Shown here piece after piece: positions 40,527 to 47,982 of a stretch of 64,000 nt of DNA; the stretch's first letter is position 1; each line of letters opens with the position of its first letter. The position numbers were made by a program, and so were the translations under genes. Below the pieces are notes generated by a model. It ran no database searches and had not been told where the DNA came from. It was given only the letters and a program-made list of their open reading frames with translations. The stretch is from Candidatus Pseudobacter hemicellulosilyticus (GTDB lineage Bacteria > Bacteroidota > Bacteroidia > Chitinophagales > Chitinophagaceae), in assembly GCA_029202545.1 (NCBI GenBank), contig CP119311.1, positions 3,596,001-3,660,000 of the forward strand. Direction: 5' to 3'.

Positions 40527-41123
40527 TTACCTTCCTTTCTTACGGCTGTTGATCTCATCGCGGATGGCGATGGCGCGGATATAATCTTCCTGCTCCAGTA
40601 CTTCGGTGAGCAGGCTGTTGAGGTCTTCAAGGGACATGGCTTTGAGGTCGTCATGTCCGGCGGCCGTTTCCGCGGCTACGGCTTCCTTGGCTGGTTTTTT
40701 CTTGCCTGAGGGGTCTTCCATCAGGATACCAGCGCTTTCCAGGATATTATCATAGGTGTAGATAGGGCAGCCGAATCTTACGGCCAGCGCCAGTGCATCA
40801 GAGGTGCGGGAGTCAATTTCTACCGTATCATGTTCACTGACGCAGATCAGTTTGGAATAGAAGATGCCTTCCTGCAGATCGCAGATAATGATCTCCTGCA
40901 GATCAATGGTGAAAGCGTTCATGAAATTTTTCATGAGGTCATGCGTCAGCGGACGGCTGGGGTGCATTTTTTCCAGCGCAACGGCAATGGCCTGCGCTTC
41001 GAAACCGCCGATAACGATGGGTAAACGGCGTAATCCATTGACTTCACCCAGCACTACTGCGTAAGAGTGCGTTTGTGTGATGCTATGCGATAATGCGACT
41101 ATCTCCAACTCTATTTTCTTCAT
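40527..41123 (-). CDS. Bifunctional nuclease-family protein (DUF151 with UVR motif)
   Basis: This 198-residue protein has the DUF151/BFN domain at ~1-130 (YAVVLGEVNGLRRLPIVIGG, EIDSRTSDALALAVRFGCPI) and a C-terminal UVR-like helical hairpin (~160-195; LEDLNSLLTEVLEQEDYIRA). The plant and Thermotoga members are described as having nuclease activity; the biological role in Bacteroidota is not established. It is the first gene of a three-gene minus-strand operon with ispE. Confidence 0.88.
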   Translation of the reverse strand: MKKIELEIVALSHSITQTHSYAVVLGEVNGLRRLPIVIGGFEAQAIAVALEKMHPSRPLTHDLMKNFMNAFTIDLQEIIICDLQEGIFYSKLICVSEHDTVEIDSRTSDALALAVRFGCPIYTYDNILESAGILMEDPSGKKKPAKEAVAAETAAGHDDLKAMSLEDLNSLLTEVLEQEDYIRAIAIRDEINSRKKGR

Positions 41124-41153
41124 ACGGAAGCACGAAACTAAGGGATTTTATTC

Positions 41154-41185
41154 AAAAAAAATGCGGCTGGAACGCAACCGCATTT
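41154..41185 (-). terminator. Intrinsic terminator of the etf genes
   Basis: On the minus strand an 8-bp stem AAATGCGG/CCGCATTT (41178-41185 and 41159-41166) with an 11-base loop is followed by a run of T (A-run at 41154-41161 on the + strand). It lies 34 bases downstream of the etfA stop codon. Confidence 0.75.
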
Positions 41186-41218
41186 CGTGTCTGTATAATC
41201 AGTTCTGGTGATTTTTTG

Positions 41219-42184
41219 CTACGCAATGCCCTTGACCTTTTTGGCGGCGGCTATCAACTGGGGAACCACCTCAAAAGCATCACCCACAATACCATAATCT
41301 GCTGCTTTGAAGAAAGGCGCTTCGGGATCTTTATTGATCACCACAATCACCTTGCTCCGGTTCACCCCGGCCAGGTGCTGGATAGCGCCTGAGATACCGA
41401 TGGCGATATACAGGTTGGGGGCAATGGCCAGGCCGGTCTGTCCCACATGCTCATGGTGCGGACGCCAGTGTACATCGGCCACGGGACGGCTGCAGGCTGT
41501 TGCGGCGCCCAGTGCTTTGGCCAGGTCTTCCACCAGGTGCCAGTTCTCGGGCCCTTTAAGACCACGACCGCCACTCACTACCACTTCTGCTTCGCTGAGC
41601 GGTACATCGCCGGTCACTTTGTTCACCGAAATCACTTTCACTCTGGAAGCGCCTACGGTGGCATTCAACGTTGCTACTTCGGCACTGCCTTCTCCTGCCG
41701 TGATGGGGTAGGAGTTGGGGTTAAGGCTGATGATCTTTACAGCGGCGTTGATAGCCACTTTTGCAAAAGCCTTGCCAGAGAAAACACTTTTTTTCACCAC
41801 AAAACCATTGCTGGTCTCGGGCAGTGCTACCGCACCGGATACCAGTCCTGCTTTCAGGCGGGCGGCCAGGCGGGGCGCCAGCGCTTTGCCATCCACATTG
41901 TTGGAGAAAATGATCACATCGGCGCCGGCAGCGCTCACTGCTTCGGCAATCACACCGGTGTATACCTGCGCATCAAAATGGTTGAGCGTTTCATTGCTGA
42001 CCTGGTGGATCTTTTTAACGCCGTATTTGCCCAGAGCGGCCAGGTCTTCCGTAACGGTACCCAGTACCAGGCCTTCCGCCGTAGTACCCAGTTGTTCCGC
42101 CACTTTAGCGCCGTAACTTAAAACTTCCAGCGAGGCCTTTTTGATATGGCCGTCGGCCTGGTCTATAAAGATGAGGACTGACAT
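41219..42184 (-). CDS. etfA: Electron transfer flavoprotein subunit alpha
   Basis: This is an ETF alpha subunit of 321 residues. The N-terminal domain (~1-190) has the Rossmann-like alpha/beta fold (ADVIIFSNNVDGKALAPRLA), and the C-terminal FAD domain has VVSGGRGLKGPENWHLVEDL, QTGLAIAPNLYIAIGISGAI and the HLAGVNRSKVIVVINKDPEA block. With EtfB it passes electrons from acyl-CoA dehydrogenases to the quinone pool. It is downstream of etfB on the same strand. Confidence 0.96.
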   Translation of the reverse strand: MSVLIFIDQADGHIKKASLEVLSYGAKVAEQLGTTAEGLVLGTVTEDLAALGKYGVKKIHQVSNETLNHFDAQVYTGVIAEAVSAAGADVIIFSNNVDGKALAPRLAARLKAGLVSGAVALPETSNGFVVKKSVFSGKAFAKVAINAAVKIISLNPNSYPITAGEGSAEVATLNATVGASRVKVISVNKVTGDVPLSEAEVVVSGGRGLKGPENWHLVEDLAKALGAATACSRPVADVHWRPHHEHVGQTGLAIAPNLYIAIGISGAIQHLAGVNRSKVIVVINKDPEAPFFKAADYGIVGDAFEVVPQLIAAAKKVKGIA

Positions 42185-42277
42185 GTGTTTGTTGTTTTGT
42201 CTGGCCGGAAATGAGCATACTCCTCTCCGGGCCCGGATGAAAGAATGATAAGAACCTCCGTGTCAGGTGAACCTGGA

Positions 42278-43021
42278 TCAGATCACCTTGGCCTCTTCAT
42301 GCAGCAGGCGGATCAGCTCAGCTGCATTGTCGGCCTGCACCAGTTTTACACCGGCTTTGGCGGGCGGCAGCTCAAAGCCTGCCACGCTGGTCAGTGCATC
42401 GGTGGCCACGGGCTCCTGAACTTTCAGGGGCTTGGTGCGTGCGCCCATAATGCCTTTCATGTTGGGGATCCGTTGTTCAGCCATTCCTTTCTGGCAGCTG
42501 ACCACCAGGGGCAGTGCAGCTTCATTCACTTCTTCACCACCTTCAATCTCGCGGGTGATGGTGGCGGTACCGCCGTTCAGGTCAAATTTAGTAGCCAGCG
42601 ATACATAGGGCAGGTCCAGCAGTTCGGCCACCATACCGCCAATGGAAGACCCATTGTAGTCGATGGTCTCCTTACCGGTAAAGACCAGGTCGTACCCACC
42701 GGAGCGGGCCAGTTCCGCAATCTGGGAAGCGATATAAAAACTATCCTGACTGTCGGCATTGATGCGGATGGCCTCATCACCGCCCAGCGCCAGGGCTTTC
42801 CGGATGATGGGCTCTGTATCAGCGCCACCCACCGTTACCAGGTGCAGTACGGTGGAAGGATCTTTCTCTTTCAGTTCTACAGCGCGTACCAGGGCATACC
42901 ACTCATCGTAAGGATTGATGATCCATTGTACACCATCCTGGGCAAATTTCGTATTGTTATCAGTGAAAGCTATTTTTGCCGTTGTGTCCGGCGTTTTGCT
43001 GATACAAACTAAGATCTTCAT
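42278..43021 (-). CDS. etfB: Electron transfer flavoprotein subunit beta
   Basis: This is an ETF beta subunit of 247 residues starting MKILVCISKTPDTTAKI; a longer frame to 43102 adds an unlikely 27-residue extension. The AMP-binding region and signature are present (FTGKETIDYNGSSIGGMVAE, SLATKFDLNGGTATITREIE, ANMKGIMGARTKPLKV-like stretch). It forms the heterodimer with EtfA, whose gene follows after 93 bases. Confidence 0.96.
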   Translation of the reverse strand: MKILVCISKTPDTTAKIAFTDNNTKFAQDGVQWIINPYDEWYALVRAVELKEKDPSTVLHLVTVGGADTEPIIRKALALGGDEAIRINADSQDSFYIASQIAELARSGGYDLVFTGKETIDYNGSSIGGMVAELLDLPYVSLATKFDLNGGTATITREIEGGEEVNEAALPLVVSCQKGMAEQRIPNMKGIMGARTKPLKVQEPVATDALTSVAGFELPPAKAGVKLVQADNAAELIRLLHEEAKVI

Positions 43022-43164
43022 TGGCGAAGTGTTTTTTAAGTATAAATGGCAGGAAATACGGATACCATTTGATGGTTGTTTATGCAACCATCCTTCGTAC
43101 AAATATAATGTGTCGCAAATATAGTTTCGAAAGGAAAAAGAATATTTATTAATTGGGGAAAAAG

Positions 43165-43473
43165 ATGGAGAGAATTGATAAACTACGGTCGTTCCTGGCA
43201 GCCAGTCCGCGGGATCCCTTCCTGAACCATGCGCTGGCGCTGGAACTCATGAAGTTAGGGGATGATACCGGCGCCAGGCAGGTCCTGGAGCAGTTGCTGA
43301 CCCATGATCCCTCCTATATTGGCTCCTATTACCACCTGGCCCGCCTGCTGGAAAGGCAGGGCGAACGCCAGCTGGCCATCGACTGGTACCAGAAAGGCAT
43401 GACCGCCGCCAGAGCCGCCAGGGATATGCATGCCTACAATGAGCTGCAGGCCGCCTTTGAGGACCTGGAATAA
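43165..43473 (+). CDS. Small TPR-repeat protein
   Basis: This 102-residue soluble protein consists of about two tetratricopeptide repeats (PFLNHALALELMKLGDDTGA; YIGSYYHLARLLERQGERQL) and a C-terminal helix. It probably mediates a protein contact. Start is the ATG at 43165. It lies just upstream of tilS (58 bases) on the same strand. Confidence 0.85.
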   Translation: MERIDKLRSFLAASPRDPFLNHALALELMKLGDDTGARQVLEQLLTHDPSYIGSYYHLARLLERQGERQLAIDWYQKGMTAARAARDMHAYNELQAAFEDLE

Positions 43474-43531
43474 CAAACAAATTTTAGACGCTAACCGGCC
43501 ATCACAGGCATCTTTTATAAAGGAACAGACA

Positions 43532-44854
43532 ATGGATCTACTGCAGCGGTTTACCCACTTTATTGAACAGTACCGATTATTCACCCCAGCCGATCCGCTG
43601 CTGCTGACCGTCAGCGGCGGCCTGGACTCCGTGGTCCTCTGCCAGCTCTGCGCCGAAGCCGGTTATCGTTTCACTATTGCCCATTGCAATTTTCAGCTAA
43701 GGAACGAAGAGAGTACCCGCGATCAGCAGTTTGTGGAACAGCTGGCCGCCCGTTACCAGGCGCCACTGCTGGTGAAGGCCTTTGATACAAAAGGGTACGC
43801 TACCGAAAAGCAACTCAGCATCCAGCTGGCGGCCCGTGAGCTGCGCTACCAGTGGTTCCACGAGGTCAGCACCGGCAAGATCCTTACCGCCCACCACCTG
43901 GACGACAGCATTGAGACCCTGCTCATGAATTTTTTCAAAGGCACCGGCATCAGCGGATTGCATGGTATCCTGCCGCAACAGGGCAGGGTGGTGCGACCGC
44001 TTCTGTTTGCCCGCAAGGAAGAGCTGGCTGTTTTTGCCGCCGCCAACAAACTGTCCTGGGTGGAAGACAGCTCCAACGCCTCCGATAAATACAGCCGCAA
44101 TTACCTGCGCCACCAGATACTGCCCGTATTGCAGCAGCAATATCCTTCGCTGACGCAGAACCTGGCCGGTAACCTGGAACGATTCCGGGAAATTGAATTG
44201 CTGTATCAGCAATCCATTGATCAGTATAAAAAAAGACTGCTGGAACCCAGGGGCGCTGAAGTGCATATCCCGGTACTGAAGCTGAAGCAAACCGTTCCGG
44301 TGGCCACCGTGCTGTATGAGCTGCTGCGGCCTTACGGCTTTTCGCCGGCGCAGACAACGGAAGTGGTGGCCCTGCTGGACAGCGGGTCCGGTAAATATGT
44401 TTCCTCGCCCAGCCACCGCATTTTGCGGAACAGGCAATGGCTGATCATTGCCCCGCTGGCTGCTGAAACAGCCAGGCATATCCTGGTGGAAGAAGGGGAC
44501 CGTACGGTGGATTTTGTACAGGGCCGTCTGCAAGTGCAAACCCTCCCGCACACCGGGCAAACACCGCCCGCCACTGCCGGCATCGCCTGCCTGGATGCAG
44601 ACCAGGTCCGCTTCCCGTTACTGCTGCGTCCCTGGAAGACCGGCGATTATTTCTACCCCCTCGGTATGACCAAAAAGAAAAAGGTAGCCCGTTTCCTGAT
44701 AGACCAGAAGGTTTCCAGAACAGACAAGGAAAAGGTCTGGGTGCTGGAGATGGACAAAAAGATTGTCTGGGTGGTGGGGCACCGGATCGATAACCGCTTT
44801 AAGCTCCGGCCGGATAGCCGGCAGGTCCTGCAGGTGCAGTTGACCAATGGCTGA
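43532..44854 (+). CDS. tilS: tRNA(Ile)-lysidine synthase
   Basis: This is a 440-residue TilS. The N-type ATP pyrophosphatase domain has the PP-loop SGGLDSV at residues 28-34, with HCNFQLR and LTAHHLDDSIETLLMNFFKG following. The substrate-binding middle region and the C-terminal TilS domain (RPWKTGDYFYPLGMTKKKKV) are both present. It modifies C34 of tRNA-Ile(CAU) to lysidine and is essential in most bacteria. The ATG at 43532 is preferred over an upstream frame overlapping the TPR gene. Confidence 0.96.
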   Translation: MDLLQRFTHFIEQYRLFTPADPLLLTVSGGLDSVVLCQLCAEAGYRFTIAHCNFQLRNEESTRDQQFVEQLAARYQAPLLVKAFDTKGYATEKQLSIQLAARELRYQWFHEVSTGKILTAHHLDDSIETLLMNFFKGTGISGLHGILPQQGRVVRPLLFARKEELAVFAAANKLSWVEDSSNASDKYSRNYLRHQILPVLQQQYPSLTQNLAGNLERFREIELLYQQSIDQYKKRLLEPRGAEVHIPVLKLKQTVPVATVLYELLRPYGFSPAQTTEVVALLDSGSGKYVSSPSHRILRNRQWLIIAPLAAETARHILVEEGDRTVDFVQGRLQVQTLPHTGQTPPATAGIACLDADQVRFPLLLRPWKTGDYFYPLGMTKKKKVARFLIDQKVSRTDKEKVWVLEMDKKIVWVVGHRIDNRFKLRPDSRQVLQVQLTNG

Positions 44855-44908
44855 TCCCGCTGGCGACCGGTTGTCTGCACAGCAATAGCATCCCCGTAGT
44901 ATAGCGCA

Positions 44909-45550
44909 TTAAAAGCTGTCTATCCAGCGATGGATCTGGCTCACCATTTCCAGCAGCAGGTTCCGCTGGGCAAACGCAAAACCGGTAATCATCAGAAAAA
45001 TGATACCATACAGACCGCCCCAGATATGCGCGGAGTGGTTGATCCTGCCCCCGCCACGTTTGTCCAGGTAGGACGAAATAGCCAGGAACAATAAGCCGAA
45101 AATAAAACCAGGAATATAGATCGGAATGAAGAGCAGGCCCAGCTGCTGCAACGGCAATAACATGATGAAGGCAAAGATCACAGCCGATACAGCACCGGAA
45201 GCGCCCAGGCTGCGGTAGCTGGCGTCATCTTTGTGTTTGCTGTACGTGGGCAGCAGGCAGACCGGCAAGGCAGAGATATACATGAGCAGGTACAGGAGTT
45301 TACCCTTTTCCTGGAAAAGGGCTATGAACCTTCCTTCCACCATACCACCGAAGGTATAGAGGGCATACATGTTAAAGGCCAGGTGCAGAAAATCGGCATG
45401 GATGAACCCGCAGCTGAAAAAACGGTACCACTGGCGCTGATAGGTCACACTGGGTGGATAAAAGATCAGATCATCATAGATCTTACTATTGGAAAAAGCG
45501 GAGATGGATACAATACAGGTAATGATGACAATGATTAATGTAATACTCAT
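44909..45550 (-). CDS. Rhomboid-family intramembrane serine protease
   Basis: This is a 213-residue six-TM rhomboid. The catalytic Ser is in SLGASGAVSAV (about residue 118) and the catalytic His in NHSAHIWGGLYG (about residue 175). The L1 region contains FIHADFLHLAFNMYALYTFG with the conserved HxxxN. Rhomboids cleave membrane proteins within their transmembrane segments. The gene is the last of a minus-strand group with rlmH and the AI-2E permease gene. Confidence 0.93.
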   Translation of the reverse strand: MSITLIIVIITCIVSISAFSNSKIYDDLIFYPPSVTYQRQWYRFFSCGFIHADFLHLAFNMYALYTFGGMVEGRFIALFQEKGKLLYLLMYISALPVCLLPTYSKHKDDASYRSLGASGAVSAVIFAFIMLLPLQQLGLLFIPIYIPGFIFGLLFLAISSYLDKRGGGRINHSAHIWGGLYGIIFLMITGFAFAQRNLLLEMVSQIHRWIDSF

Positions 45551-45624
45551 GTACGCCGGTTAAAGCTCAAATCTACTCAAAAAATCTGGTAGGAAGGGCT
45601 ATGCCTGTTACAGGAGCTACGGTT

Positions 45625-46098
45625 TCAGCTATGGTGATACTTCTCATTCCTGATAATGGTACAGGCCCGGTATACCTGCTCGGCCAAAATGAGCCTCACC
45701 AGCTGGTGCGGGAAGGTAAGAGCGGAGAGGGACCACTGGTAATTGGCCCTTTTCAGCACGGCCTCATCAATGCCATAGGCACCGCCGATCAGGAATACGA
45801 TATTCTTTACCCGCTCCTGGATGCGTGTCTCCAGGAACCCCGCCAGCTTTTCTGAGCTGAGCAGTTTGCCCCGTTCATCCAGCGCTACCAGGTAGTCCTC
45901 TTTCTGCAACCATTCCAGGATGGTCTCGCCCTCTTTCTTTTTGAGGTCGGGCTCACTGAGCAGGCCGGCATTTTTAGGAGGAGGAATGATATGCCATTGC
46001 ACCGGGTAATAATTACCGATGCGCTGTGTGAACTCCTCCACGCCCTGCAGGATATACGATTCATGTTTTTTACCGATAGACCAGAACTGGATCTTCAT
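45625..46098 (-). CDS. rlmH: 23S rRNA (pseudouridine1915-N3)-methyltransferase
   Basis: This is a 157-residue SPOUT methyltransferase with the RlmH signatures FLIGGAYGIDEAVLKRANYQ, LSALTFPHQLVRLILAEQVY and C-terminal YRACTIIRNEKYHH. It methylates pseudouridine 1915 in helix 69 of 23S rRNA. Length and start match the family. Confidence 0.97.
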   Translation of the reverse strand: MKIQFWSIGKKHESYILQGVEEFTQRIGNYYPVQWHIIPPPKNAGLLSEPDLKKKEGETILEWLQKEDYLVALDERGKLLSSEKLAGFLETRIQERVKNIVFLIGGAYGIDEAVLKRANYQWSLSALTFPHQLVRLILAEQVYRACTIIRNEKYHHS

Positions 46099-46143
46099 AC
46101 GTTGTAATAGCCCGCAAAGATGCTCAATTTCCCTGGCTTTGGC

Positions 46144-47220
46144 TCAACTGGTTTTTACCGTGGCGGGCTCTTCACCACCCAGCAGCCTGCCCCAGGGCTG
46201 CAAGGTTTCTATCCGGTCAAAGATCACTTTCAGGATGGCGATACCCGGAATGGACAGGAACATGCCGGCCACCCCGCAGAGCGCACCGCCAATCAATACG
46301 GCAATGATGGTCATGAGTGCATTCAGCTTTACTTTGGAGCCCACCACTTTGGGGACTATCAGGTTATTGTCAATGAACTGGACCAGCAGGATCACGCCCA
46401 GCAGCCAGAGCGCCACTGTGAAATCCGGGTTGGTGGTCAGTGTGATCAGTACGCAGAATACCGAAGCGATGAGCATGCCGATATAGGGGATCAGGTTGAG
46501 GATGGCGGTGAACACAGCCAGGAAGATGGCGTATTTGATGCCCAGGATCAGGAAGGCCACCGCATTGAGTACGGCCACAATGATCATTTCAATGATCAGT
46601 CCCAGCATGTATTGCTGGATCACCGCCTGCGATTCCTGCAATACTTCTGCAACTTTCTTTTTAGGCGCATTGCTGAATACATCAATGAAGAACTGTTTGA
46701 TCAGGTTCCGGTAGTATAACAGCAGAAAGGTGTAAATAGGTAATAAGGTAATGAGGATGGCCAGGCTCGACAGCGAATCAAAGGTGCTGCCCAGGAATCC
46801 CTGCCCGGAACTCTGCATGGACGACTGCAACCTGCCCAGCATATCTTTCTGTTCCTTGTATGACAAACCAAACTGGCTGCTCACCCATTGCTGCAAATGG
46901 TTGAGATGGGTATTGACCCCCTGTTTGATCTGGTCCATATCTTCCAGGAAACCTGCTACCTGGGCCGATAAAAAATAAACGATCCCTGCCACAAAGAGTA
47001 AGCCCAGCAGGATGGCTACCAGGATGGCCGGTACCCGCGGCAGGCGTAGTTTAGCCTGGAGGAACCGGCAGACGGGCACCAATAAGATGGCCACCAGGGC
47101 CGATAGGGCAAAAGGCACCACAATATCCTGTCCCAGGTAGGCTATGGCCGCAATAAGGCCCAGCATCAGCAGGATCATGGTCAGCCGGAAATAAAACGGG
47201 GTTGCGGGTTGTTTTTCCAT
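46144..47220 (-). CDS. AI-2E family transporter / PerM-like permease
   Basis: This is a 358-residue membrane protein with about eight hydrophobic segments and the family blocks AALIGGALCGVAGMFLSIP-like stretch (residues ~315-335), YKEQKDMLGRLQSSMQSSGQ in the long soluble loop, and YIGMLIASVFCVLITLT. The family includes TqsA and Na+/H+ antiporter-like proteins; the substrate cannot be told. It is 45 bases upstream of rlmH. Confidence 0.9.
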   Translation of the reverse strand: MEKQPATPFYFRLTMILLMLGLIAAIAYLGQDIVVPFALSALVAILLVPVCRFLQAKLRLPRVPAILVAILLGLLFVAGIVYFLSAQVAGFLEDMDQIKQGVNTHLNHLQQWVSSQFGLSYKEQKDMLGRLQSSMQSSGQGFLGSTFDSLSSLAILITLLPIYTFLLLYYRNLIKQFFIDVFSNAPKKKVAEVLQESQAVIQQYMLGLIIEMIIVAVLNAVAFLILGIKYAIFLAVFTAILNLIPYIGMLIASVFCVLITLTTNPDFTVALWLLGVILLVQFIDNNLIVPKVVGSKVKLNALMTIIAVLIGGALCGVAGMFLSIPGIAILKVIFDRIETLQPWGRLLGGEEPATVKTS

Positions 47221-47449
47221 GGTATAGTGTAATTGATGAAGGAATTACCCAATTCTACTATTAATATCATGCCAGCCTCCTCAACGCCACCTTTAAACGC
47301 TTTTTGGACGAACCAAATACCTGCAAAAGAACAGGCAGCAGCCCTTTTTCCCAGGCATAACCAGTCAATGGCCGCTCCTGTCCCTATCCGGTAACTGTCC
47401 CGGAAAGAATCCCGCGCCCTTCGTATATTCGGGGACTTAATCCTCGCTT
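47221..47449. other. Divergent promoter spacer with GGACGAACC copy
   Basis: This 229-base gap separates the AI-2E permease gene (minus) from the DinB gene (plus). It contains one copy of the recurrent word (47306-47314). I see no other structured element and no clear TAnnTTTG promoter box. Confidence 0.4.
47306..47314 (-). repeat. Recurrent word GGTTCGTCC, copy 5
   Basis: This intergenic copy lies between the divergent AI-2E permease and DinB genes; the minus strand reads TTTGGTTCGTCC. Confidence 0.6.
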
Positions 47450-47977
47450 ATGTCCCGGGAAAACTTACCTGAAGTCTGGCTGCGTGGTCCGCTGCCATCC
47501 GTACCTGCCCTGTTGCAACCCGCTGCACACGCTCTTTTGCAGGCGCGGGAAGAACTGCATGCCTTCCTGGTGGCCATGCCGCCGGAGCTGATCTGGCAAA
47601 GGCCGGTGGGACTGGCCTCGGTAGCCTTTCACCTGCAACACCTGGCCGGCGTGCTGGACAGGCTGCTGACCTATGCACGGGAGGAACAGCTGACAGCCGC
47701 CCAGCTGGACTACCTGAAAGCAGAGGGGATAGAGAACAGTACGCTCAGCAAAGAGCAGCTGCTGCATGCTTTTGATGCGGCCGTTGATGCAGCCATTGCC
47801 CAGATGGAAAGAACGGATCCCGCCACACTCACTGAAGTGCGGGGCGTTGGCCGGCAGCAATTACCTTCTACCGTGATCGGTCTGTTGTTCCATGCAGCCG
47901 AGCATACCATGCGGCATACCGGTCAGCTGCTGGTGACAGCACGGGTGCTGATTGGCGGGATAACGGGTGTGGAGTAG
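47450..47977 (+). CDS. DinB-family protein
   Basis: This 175-residue protein is a four-helix-bundle DinB/YfiT-like protein. Metal-ligand His residues are likely in FHLQHLAGVLDRLLTY and LFHAAEHTMRHTGQLLV. DinB proteins are putative metal-dependent thiol-transferases; the substrate is unknown. It is convergent with the next gene, with only 5 bases between. Confidence 0.9.
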   Translation: MSRENLPEVWLRGPLPSVPALLQPAAHALLQAREELHAFLVAMPPELIWQRPVGLASVAFHLQHLAGVLDRLLTYAREEQLTAAQLDYLKAEGIENSTLSKEQLLHAFDAAVDAAIAQMERTDPATLTEVRGVGRQQLPSTVIGLLFHAAEHTMRHTGQLLVTARVLIGGITGVE

Positions 47978-47982
47978 GCCCG